Positions 1 through 8,653 of a stretch of DNA of 64,000 bases are shown one piece after another (within the stretch, counting starts at the first letter, position 1; each line of letters begins with the position of its first letter). The translations under genes were made by a program, and so were the position numbers. The DNA is from Tetracentron sinense (Eukaryota; Streptophyta; Magnoliopsida; Trochodendrales; Trochodendraceae): NCBI GenBank assembly GCA_015143295.1, contig CM026571.1, forward strand, positions 9,614,501-9,678,500. Reading direction: 5' to 3'. The notes beneath the pieces are model-generated. The model ran no database searches. It was not told the origin of the DNA and saw only the letters and a program-made list of their open reading frames with translations.

Positions 1-360
1 GCACCAAAACCACTCGAAGAAGAAAACGTCGAAGGAACATGTCCTTTGCGTCCAATGGCACCAAACCATGCATTGTTGCTTCTCAAAAGTTGACCCATTG
101 TGGTATCCATCAGACTGAATGTCGACGATGGCAGTGGGTGTCGTGTCCTCAGCAACGCTCTGCTCATCTAAAAAGGGACGAAGCGTAGAGCCTAAACAAG
201 GCCCCTATTATAGCAAACCTAATTTTAGGACAGATGGCCAAGATCGTTCCACCTGTCGAGATCCAAGGACCTGAGAATTGGCCTAACTCCCATCAGGCAT
301 TGCCATCTTTGCTTGGGCCTCACGAGCGGCCCATGAGCTTGAACAAAACCCAACAAACCT
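1..360. other. Unassigned sequence inside GAUT1-like intron 1
   Basis: No host exon is recognisable on either strand. By position it lies in the first intron of the minus-strand GAUT1-like gene. It may be the 5' part (ORF1 side) of the plus-strand LINE that follows, because short basic peptides can be read on the plus strand, but no zinc knuckle or other ORF1 hallmark is clear. Confidence 0.4.
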
Positions 361-630
361 TTGATCCAGGCCCCTCTTCCTCCGATAAGATTGGACCGAT
401 TCCAACACATGGGGGTCCAGCCCACTAACAAGGTAAACCGAAATGTACCTCCTCTAGATATGGATATGGATCTTGGGCCAATGGAAACGAACCCCTTTAA
501 TATGGATCCCCTATTTGAGCGGCTAGGTCTATCGTCTTCATCAGCTTATCGTTTTCACAGGTCTTCAGGGGCAGCTATGGTGGACACCAAAGGCAAAGCT
601 GTCATGGAGTCTTCAGGTTCAGTAAGTCGA

Positions 631-860
631 GGTCCAGAGGGGCAGCACCCCTCTAGCGCGGTTTCAACCGTCCCCCAATCTACTTGCTACGAAGGTGGGA
701 CCAACTCAGGACCTCCCGGAGTCTTTGTCCAAGGAAAACAGGTTCAGGAAGTCAAGGTCCAAAGGGGCAGCACCCCTCTAGCGCGGTTTCAACCCCATCT
801 TGGGTCCCCAATCTACTTGCTACAAAGGTGGGACCGACTCAGGATTTCCCGAAGCCATTG
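631..860 (+). repeat. Two-copy direct repeat in LINE-A ORF1-like region
   Basis: The block starting GGTCCAGAGGGGCAGCACCC at 631 recurs at 756 as GGTCCAAAGGGGCAGCACCC. Both continue through CTCTAGCGCGGTTTCAACC and a 'caatctacttgctac(g/a)aaggtgggacc' type stretch. The period is about 125 bp, with a few differences per copy, so this is an old internal duplication. Confidence 0.85.
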
Positions 861-2132
861 TGCAAGTAAAACAGAGGTTACAAATGCAGCTTTTGCCACA
901 ATCACTCTATCTAGAGACTTCGAGAGTCGCTACAGGCACTCCGTGATTATGAATCAACCCCGAGCTCACGATTTTCATTCGGCTTTGATGCCTCCCGATC
1001 CTCAGAGGAGGACTGCACGTGGAATTATGACACCACCACGAGCAGCCATGTTGTCTCAGTGCACTCCAAGCAGTATACGAAGTCACCAAATGGAAATCCT
1101 TCCGATGGGACGCCGATGCTAGACCATAAGCAGAATATCGTTTGTGCTCTGAATTGAACTACAGAACCATAAGTTGTCGATCAAAATCCAACGTTGGATT
1201 ACCATTCTGAGTCAGTATCAGTAAACGGGAACCCATCTAAAGATTCGGAGAAGACACCAATCAGTCCGCTTGTAGGAAAGGAGTGCGCAAGCATATCAAT
1301 CATGTCAGTGGATTGTTGAGCACTTGTCTGGTCTGGAATTGATTCCGAACTCGCACCGACAAGTCAAGAACCCACCTGTTTTGCGGAAGTAACGATGGGC
1401 GTGTGCACCAAGAGCCTTTCCTCTACTGAACCAGAGTTGGACCAACTTCGATCACTAAAGCAACCCACTTCCTTGGTAAGAGATAGTCTGAGGCACGTGC
1501 TTACACCCTCTTTTCCTGGCTCGGGTACGCTTGCACCCTCTCCCCCATCCCCATCCCCTATTTATCATATCTTAAATAGGGTTGGGGGATCGGCTCTTTC
1601 TCAGTCTTTTGATTTGAATTCTTTATTGAGCATGCTATCCCAATGAACTATGATATCACATAACCTATGCTGGAAAGGAAGAGTCTCGTAAGGTCTCATT
1701 CTTTGCCCTGTATCAATTATCTCACTAAAAACACCACCAGACCAGAGTCTGTGCCTCCCAAGCCTATCCAGCGAGATCAGTCTTATTCCATGGTGGGGGA
1801 GGTCAAAATCTGACCACCTCAAGGAACCCATATGGGTTTCGGATTGGGTTTTGAACAATATAGAGGTCTTAGTAAATTCCTTGGTCTCTCTTTTGAGGAC
1901 TGCGACAACGAGGTTAAGAGTCTTTTCCAGTCCATAGAAAAATCAGAGGGAGGTTGTACCCCAAATTCTAAACCCCGGCAACCACTAGGATCGGCAAGGA
2001 AGTCAGCAAGGGAGTTGCAGCGATTAGAGTGCAACATCAATTATGATAGGCCGGACCAACCACCTTGATCTAGAAATACTTGGTTGGGTGGGAGTGCGGG
2101 CAGGTATAGTTGTCCATGTTAGAGGCTAGCTT

Positions 2133-2369
2133 TCTATACTGGAATATTTTTTTTTAATCGATAATGCAAGCAAATATATATAAAAATGAGAAGTAGAGCT
2201 ACAAAGAAAGGAACAGCACAAAGCTCACAAGATCATGAACCTAAACGATGAACCAGAAATACACAACATGGGACCCAAGGTGACCCCTAAACTCCACCAA
2301 AAGAACCCTAGACCGCGTCACCCAGGCAAATTATCCAAATCCACCCCCACCTGTCTATACTGGAATATT
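2133..2369 (-). mobile_element. 5'-truncated LINE tail (2149-2353) with 16-bp TSDs inside LINE-A
   Basis: The 16-mer TCTATACTGGAATATT is present at 2133-2148 and again, unchanged, at 2354-2369. Between them lies a run of T followed by AATCGATAATG and about 190 bp more. On the minus strand this reads as a LINE 3' end finishing in poly(A). The same TTATCGATT-type 3' end occurs on the other LINE copies here (45540s and 45758-45916). The insertion splits the endonuclease start of LINE-A between YWN-I and RGLG, so it is younger than LINE-A. At about 205 bp it is a strongly 5'-truncated product of target-primed reverse transcription. Confidence 0.92.
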
Positions 2370-4676
2370 AGAGGTCTAGGATGCCCAACCAAAAGAATGG
2401 CCATCAAACAATTCATCTTATCCAAAAAGCCATCAATTCTTTGCATCAAAAATCCAAATTGGAAATTATTCATCCCCAGTTGATTCAGGATATTTGGAGT
2501 GCTTCGATATCAGATTGGCTTTCTATCCCATCCCTAGGAGCTTCAGGGGGAATCATATTATATTACTTTGGGACCAAGCCAAGATAGAAGTTCTAGAGTC
2601 AGAACTGGGAGCGTATTCGATTTCCATCCTCTGTAGATCGATGAGTGGGGGAAACAACAGGGTATTTTTAGGGGTCTATGGGCAACTAGGGCCACTGCTG
2701 ACTCTGATATTTGGCATGAACTCGAAGAAGCGAGTGGGCGGAGGGACGCCCCTTGGTGCTTGGGTGGTGTCTTCAATTGTGTTTGCTTCCCTCATGAATG
2801 AAGAGGAGCTCAATCCTATTCGGCCAAAATGCAACGATTTGAGGAGTTCATATCAAGTTTTTGCCTTATTGACTACCCACTTAGAGGCTCCCGGTTCACA
2901 TGGTCACAATCACTGACTCACCATCGGGATCACGTGCTAGCCGATTGGATAGATTTTTATTCACAACCGATTGGGAGGAAGTGTTTCCCAATCTCCCCCA
3001 GTCCTCCTTACCCAAACCTACATCTGATCATGGCCCCCATATGCTAGCTTTTGTAAATTACAAGGGTGGACCTTCCCCATTCTGGTTTTGAAAACATGTG
3101 GCTCGGGGCTGAAGGCTTCAAAGACATAGCTTCTGTGTTGTGGCGATCTCTCCCAATCTAAGGTCCACCTAGCACTAGATTTGGCCACAAACTAAAAGCC
3201 CTAAAAGCTAGACTTAAGATATGGAACAACGAAGTCTTCAGCAATATCTCAGAGTTAAAGTCTAAGCTCCTTATCGACATTGAGGCAATTGACTTAGTCG
3301 AGCAGTCTCACTCCTTATTGTTGGACGAGACCCCCTCTAGAGAGAGCAAGAAGTTGGAGTACCTAAAAAAGGCAAGAATAGAGGAAATCGGCTGGAAACA
3401 AAAATCCAGGATCAAATGGCTCAAGGAGGGGGACAAAAACATTAAACTTTTTCATCGAATGGCCAACTATCGTCAAAAAACAAATTTTATATCCAATCTT
3501 AACATTGTCGGCATCTACAAGACTGATCTAAAGGATATCGCCGATAGTGTGGTTACCTTCTACAAGGAGATATACACAAAAAAATCTGGGTGGAGACCAA
3601 AATGGGATGTGCTCCCTCTAGATGCCATATCTCTAGACCAAAGCGAGGAACTAAAACTCCCTTTCAAGGAAAAAGAGTACTACTTGCTATCCGTGCTATG
3701 GCTAGGGACAAAGCTCCTGGCCCCGATGGGTTCTCCATTGACTTCTATAAATCTTGTTGGGATATTGTGATTTGTAGGTCTGACCTTCTGGCGGAACTCC
3801 ATGCGTCCGATCACTTTGACAAGGCAATCAACAATACATTTGTGGTCTTAATCCTAAAAAAAGTCAAGGCTTGGGAACTAAAGGACTTCTGTCCCATCAA
3901 CTTGGTGAGTAGTGCCTACAAAATCATTGCTAAGGTCCTAGCTACTAGACTCAGATGAATTCTAGGCTCCATCATTTCCCCTGCTTAGGGAGCCTTTGTG
4001 AGTGGCAGACAAATCTTATATGGCATTCTCATTGCCAATGAGTGCGTGGACGAGCATCTCAGGTTAAGCCTTCCGGGACTTATTTGTAAAATTGACATGG
4101 AAAAGGCTTATGACAATGTCAACTGGGAGTTCCTCCAATAAATGTTGCAGCGAATGGATTTTGGCCTCAAATGGCGGAAATGGATGTTAGCATGCGTAAC
4201 CTCAGCCTCATTGTCCATCCTCCTTAATGGCAACTATAACAGATATTTCAGGAGCACTAAAGGATTAAGGTAGGGTGGCCACTTATCCCCGGCCCTCTTT
4301 ATTATCGTTTTGAAGGCTTTGAGTCGGATGCTATCTTGAGCGAATGGGATGTTCTTCGAAGGATTTTGCATAGGACGAGAGAACCTTAGTATACCCTAGT
4401 CTTTTGTGGGGCATCTTGCAGTGAGCTCCTCTATCTTAGGTGCATCCTCCAATGCTTTGAAGCAGTGTCAGGTCTTAGGGTCAATTTCAGTAAAAGTGAA
4501 ATCATTCAGGTGGGTGAGATCCCTAATCTAGCAACCTTGGCCAGTTTCTTAGGTTGTCGCTCAAGATCCCTCCCATCCAGTTACCTTGGTCTACCTTTGG
4601 GAGCCCCCTTTAAAACCAAATCGGTATGGGCCCCAATGATAGAAAAATTCTCAACCCAACTAGTAGGATGGAAATC

Positions 4677-4965
4677 AATCTGGACATGTTTGCTCTGGCA
4701 TTGCCCGGTTATCTTCGGGATTTGGGCTTGGTTCTTGGCTCGTATGGGTGTGGAGTGGGTCTTCTCTCTCTCATTTCTGATCTTCCTATCTGGATGGCAC
4801 TTAACGACTTTGTGGGTGCCGAGGAATCCATCTGAACCTGTTTGCCTGGTGCTTCGTGGGTTACTTGGAAGGAGAGGAATGGTCGTATCTTTGAAAAATC
4901 CTCTTCTTCACATCTTCGGATCCGCACCCAGGTGCGGCAATCAATTGTGGACTGGAGCGCCACAA
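4677..4965 (+). mobile_element. Displaced LINE C-terminal (zf-RVT) segment inside LINE-A RT region
   Basis: The RT thumb reads VGWKSI up to about 4680, then switches to HCPVIFGIWAWFLARMGVEW and WKERNGRIFEKSSSSHLRI-like peptide in nearby frames. That is the far C-terminal zf-RVT region of the same LINE type. At about 4965 it returns to the RT connection region (LTIPLPTYFLF...LQWNFLWHE). LINE-B at 42918-45560 has these blocks in the normal order, with the zf-RVT block last. The block is therefore out of place and replaces only about 40-50 bp of RT. Confidence 0.8.
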
Positions 4966-5605
4966 GCTCTATTTGACAATTCCTCTTCCCACCTACTTCT
5001 TATTTGCCCTATCACTGCCCAGATTTATAGCTCTAACCCTTGAACACTTACAGTGGAACTTCCTGTGGCATGAGAGAGGGGCAAGATGAAATACTACCTA
5101 ATTGAATGGAATCAAATTTGTAAACCATCTATAGCTGGTGGCCTCAACCTAATTCCCCTTAGTAAAGTGAATAAGGCTCTCCTTGGTCAATGGGCGTGGA
5201 GATTCGGCATGTTATCATCACTAAATATGGAGCATCCTCTTGGTGGAAGCCAAAAGAGGTGAGATGCTCGCATGGGGTCGGTCTTTGGGAAGGAGTCATG
5301 TTAGTAGCGAACCTCCTACATCCTTACATTAATTTTAAGGTTGGAAATGGACTCGACGTCCAATTTTGGAATGACCTGTGGTGTGGTCAATCCAGGCTTA
5401 AGGACGACTTTGGAAACATATTCTTATTTGCCCTTAATAAAGATGGCCTAGTGGCTAACTGTTATAAAGGAGCAGAAAGTGAGTTAGTTTGGTGCCCCAG
5501 ATTGAGGAAAAACCTAAATGATTGGGATATCGAATGATTTACAAAACCTTTTGGCCCGATTATACTCCTCCCCCGTGTACCCAGATTAGAGACTGCAGGT
5601 TTGGT

Positions 5606-6041
5606 TGACAATTGACAAGCATACAAGGTGGGAAGCTCACTTCCCACGAAGCTCGATTCCCAGACTCGCTTTCTCGGACAAATTCGCTTCCTAAGAAGCT
5701 CACTTCCTCGGGCAGACTCACTTCCTAGGAAGCTTGCTTCCATCACGTCTCATTTAGTAGTCAAAGGAAGTTATATGTGTAAAGTGATGGAGGAGACCAT
5801 AGTTTATGTCCTAGGGCGTAAACTCTAAGAAAGTATCGTTGGTTTGAAACCTAAGGCATCTACTTTTCCAGAAAAATCTCATGTAAGATAAAATCAAAAG
5901 TATAACTATCCATTATAACATAATGGAGATGAGGAGTCTGTATCTCATTTCTCGCTTCCTTTTTCCTAAGATTTTTTTTAGCCTCGCTTCCCACTTCTCG
6001 CTTTCGTTTTGCTTCTCGTTTTCGCTTCTCGCTCTGAAATT
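5606..6041. mobile_element. Insertion in LINE-A rich in GAAGCT/CTTCC words
   Basis: LINE-A is interrupted between its DCR-W and SRRNNGQFSV codons. The inserted 436 bp contains repeats of the kind CTTCCTAGGAAGCT and CTCGCTTCC, which are partly self-complementary, at both ends. The interior (about 5730-5930) resembles 42200-42390 ('...catttagtagtcaaag..' against '..tatttagtggtccaag..'), so it is a dispersed family. No clear target duplication was found; the exact ends are uncertain by a few bases. Confidence 0.55.
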
Positions 6042-6325
6042 ATGTCTAGAAGAAATAATGGTCAGTTTTCAGTGAGATTTTTTTTACAGACCTTTGTACC
6101 GATACCTTTGCCCTCCTTTCCATCACAGGTTGTTTGGACTCATCACGTGCCATCGAAGGTATCTTTCTTCTTAAGGACCGCAACTCTGAATAAAATTCTT
6201 ACAATTGACCACTTAAAGAGTAAAGGGTGGAGTATGGAAAATCGTTATTTCATGTGTCTGATGGCGGAAGAGACAGTGGATAACTTGCTCTTGCAATGTC
6301 CGGTTGTCTTTGGGATATAGGGTTT

Positions 6326-6956
6326 ATGATGCCCACAAACTCAAATGTGGTGTTATTTGGTTGAATAGGTCCTCAATTCCAATAAATATCAAACAAGACA
6401 GTCAGCTCTTGAATCCCAACAGAATGATAATTTTTATTTTTATTTTATCGGTAAAAAAAAAATTATTATTTTTTAAATAATCAAAGTGATTCAGTAAATG
6501 CCGCATCAGCAGAAGAGCAAACCAACGGAACACTACAGAAACACAGAAAGCATTGAATGTAAAGGCAAAACAGAGACCAATTCTACTAAATTCCATTCAC
6601 AGGAACCATAAGCGAAAGTAATATTCAGTCATTAACTCTTCACAATACTTAACTTTAAGCACACTTTCATGATTAATTGCGACAATTATAAAAGGACATT
6701 CCTCTCATCCCCAATTGCTACATTCGTCAGATTACAAGCCCTAGTTCCAAAAGTAACCCTACACTAGTAGAATTGCTATTTTCTTTAAATGAACAAACAA
6801 TAATATTTTAAATTTTTAGTGTTCGCATACTAGGGTCTAAATCAAAGCAGTAATTGGGACTGTTAACACATCATAAACAGAACTAAAAAAAAAAGAGTGA
6901 AAATCCCAATTTCGCCAAATCTAGGGCTGTAAATGCACAAAAAAAAAAAAACTAAC
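6326..6956. other. AT-rich part of GAUT1-like intron 1
   Basis: No coding exon or clear element can be seen. There are A/T runs at about 6430-6480 and 6940-6950. A GAUT1 second exon, expected to encode a DWRERLA-like stretch, was looked for on the minus strand and not found. The intron therefore continues past the left edge of the window. Confidence 0.5.
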
Positions 6957-7107
6957 CAATTGTAGTCGTTTTGTGAATTCCTCGAGCAACGAGGAAGATC
7001 AATGGTGCGAGAACCGAAAAGAAGAGGAGAATCACGACAGGTACACGAGATCCACCGCCTCTACTCCTTTGAAGCCCTGCGCCGGAGAAACCCCGTTTCA
7101 AAGCCAT
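6957..7107 (-). CDS. GAUT1: GAUT1-like galacturonosyltransferase, first coding exon (partial gene)
   Basis: Minus strand, ATG at 7107-7105, followed by 50 codons and one extra base before a GTTAGT donor at 6956. The peptide begins MALKRGFSGAGLQRSRGGGS and continues with a hydrophobic stretch (about residues 22-43, VPVVILLFF...IFLVARG). Known GAUT1 proteins start MALKRG, have the same basic GSGGGSR-like segment and then one signal-anchor helix. GAUT1 is the Golgi alpha-1,4-galacturonosyltransferase of homogalacturonan synthesis, a type II membrane protein anchored through GAUT7. The catalytic GT8 domain lies in later exons outside the window. Intron 1 exceeds 6.9 kb because of LINE-A. Paralogues such as GAUT2 or GAUT3 cannot be excluded from this exon alone. 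Confidence 0.82.
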
Positions 7108-7583
7108 CGTCGATCAAAACCCTGGACTTAGAAAAAATAATTATGAATCAGGAATCGACATTGTAGCGAGATTGTTACTGAAAATACAAAGAAAGATGAG
7201 TGAATTACAGCACAGAAATCTTGAAATCCAGAAGAAGTGTTGTTCTGTTCTAGACCAACTTCACTCGCTTGAAATCGAGAATTGCCATTAAAAAATGACT
7301 GTTATTAGAGAGGAAGAAGAAGAAGAAGCAATGTAGGAGAGTGTGCGTGAGAAAGGAGAAAAATGAGAATAAAATAAATTGCAATGACAAGAAAACAATA
7401 ATATTAAAAAACTGTCGGTAGGGGTGTTTGGATCGGGAAATGTGGTTTTTCGTTGCCCTAGTTAGATGGGGACACTTTTGGGAATAACCACTTCCTCTTT
7501 TTGCCCTTTCGCCCTCCTTTGGTAGACCGTAGTTGGCTGTATGGATATTTGGGAGCAATGTTAACTTCTTGTCGGTTCCCTGG
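7108..7583 (-). promoter_or_regulatory. 5' leader and proximal promoter region of the GAUT1-like gene
   Basis: Lies directly upstream of the GAUT1-like ATG. On the plus strand it shows a GAAGAA-type run at about 7313-7330, that is CT/TTC-rich on the gene's own strand, as is common in plant 5' leaders. No TATA box is certain. A 129-codon open frame on the minus strand (7250-7639) has no recognisable domain and is not taken as a gene. Confidence 0.4.
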
Positions 7584-7591
7584 GTTTGAAG

Positions 7592-8051
7592 CAATGATAC
7601 CTGGTTCGCTCTGTTCGAATTTGGGTTCGCGGTTTGCAATTCGTCACTCTATAATGAACCTGTTTCGTTAAGGGTAGTATGAGATAGTTCGTTTTTCGGT
7701 TCGCTTAGATTCTTTAGTTGGGTTCGCTAATTTGGTTCTCTACTGAAGCATGTAAAACAAAATATGTATTATAAAAATATATGTTTTAAGCGGGTAAACA
7801 ATATATTACAAATACTTATTTGAAAAATAATAATAATAATAAATATATTTTTGTGAACTCAAAGTATAAATTTGTCAAAACTAATAAAAAATATCAGTGA
7901 ATTTTAATAAAAAATTAGACAAATTAAGATTATTTTAAACCCAATATGTGGTTCGCTCAATTTCACGAACTATAACGAACCGAACCACGAACCAGTTCAA
8001 GTTCGCTCAGTTCGTGGTTTGCTATAGCATATAGCGAACTTGGTAACCCTA
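7592..8051. mobile_element. Word-repeat hAT MITE, GGTTCGC/GCGAACC family (copy A)
   Basis: The 460-bp element is flanked by the 8-mer GTTTGAAG at 7584-7591 and 8052-8059. Left end CAATGATACC; right end, read inward on the other strand, TAGGGTTACC. The arms are full of GGTTCGC, TTCGCTC and their complements (GCGAACC, CACGAACC) and the middle is AT-rich. The 8-bp duplication and subterminal short-word repeats fit a non-autonomous hAT element. It sits about 0.5 kb upstream of the GAUT1-like ATG. Confidence 0.8.
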
Positions 8052-8059
8052 GTTTGAAG

Positions 8060-8346
8060 TCGGTTCGCAGTTTGTCACTGTAGAATGAATCGAGTTCGTT
8101 AGGGATAGGACGAGATAATTTATTTTTCGGTTCACTTAGGTTCTCTAGTTTGGTTCGCTACTTAAGCATGTAAAACAAAATGTTTATTTTATATTAAATT
8201 GTAAAAATAATTGTTTGAAAATTTTTAAAAAAAATAAACGGTTTGTGAACTCAAAGTATAAATTTGTTAAACCTAAAAAAAAATATTCCAAATCAAACTA
8301 GTTCGCTCGGTTCGCTATAGCATGTAGCAAATTTGGTGACCTTGCA
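8060..8346. mobile_element. Remainder of an older GGTTCGC-family MITE (copy B)
   Basis: Sequence after the copy A duplication continues as a second member of the same family (TCGGTTCGCAGTTTGTCACT..., CTAGTTTGGTTCGC..., ending GGTGACCTTG). Copy A was therefore inserted near the left end of copy B, a same-family nesting. The left end of copy B is presumably in the 7560-7583 flank. Confidence 0.65.
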
Positions 8347-8454
8347 TGGGAGTATCATTGAAGGACTTTTCTCTAATTTTAGCATGTCGCGGCATTACAC
8401 GATGAACAATTGTGCTCGTCTCTCTAACCATATAGTTCAACTTTTTTTGGTTTC

Positions 8455-8603
8455 ATTGGAGGCCACATGGACCTACAGGCTACACAGTGAGGGGTAACCC
8501 TCCTCCTTCCATAAACCTCCCAACCTTTATGTACGTGGGATTCGATACCAAGTATCTGATACGATGTTAAAGACTTTACCAACTAAACTAGTTGGCACCT
8601 TTC
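8455..8603 (-). mobile_element. tRNA-derived SINE fragment
   Basis: On the minus strand the A-box TAGTTTAGTTGG (8579-8590) matches TRGYNNARNNGG. It is followed at tRNA-like distance by a B-box-like GTATCGAATCC (8538-8548). This is the internal RNA polymerase III promoter layout of tRNA-derived SINEs. No cloverleaf of a working tRNA is present. The ends are approximate. Confidence 0.65.
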
Positions 8604-8653
8604 ATAGTTCACTTGATTATGGCACAATTTCATTTAATAATTAAGGGCTCCAT

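Larger units (their letters stand above)
361..6325 (+). mobile_element. LINE-A: old, rearranged L1-type LINE
   Basis: Plus-strand pieces follow the order of a plant L1-type LINE. A proline- and serine-rich ORF1-like stretch lies at 361-1122. ORF2 probably starts at the ATG at 2116, with an endonuclease N-terminus containing YWNIRGLG, split by a later insertion. Linker and reverse transcriptase pieces follow at 3318-4680, including DKAPGPDGFS, KDFCPINLVSSAYK and [15 protein letters not shown]. The thumb/connection region is at 4965-5570 and part of a zf-RVT domain at 6100-6320. The copy is dead: it has many stops and frameshifts, and the FADD catalytic box is deleted around 4395, where the preceding SIP-like stretch jumps straight to the LVFCGAS-like stretch. 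The normal 3' end and poly(A) are missing; a matching piece of the 3' end sits at 4690-4965. It lies antisense inside intron 1 of the GAUT1-like gene. Confidence 0.85.

Noticed and set aside
1-2115. Host gene exons upstream of LINE-A
   Set aside because: Frames such as 361-1122 are Pro/Ser-rich with an internal duplication and adjoin ORF2 in the right order; more likely LINE ORF1 remains.
7250-7639. 129-codon minus-strand frame upstream of the GAUT1-like exon
   Set aside because: Low-complexity hydrophobic tail, crosses into the MITE at 7592, no homology recognised.
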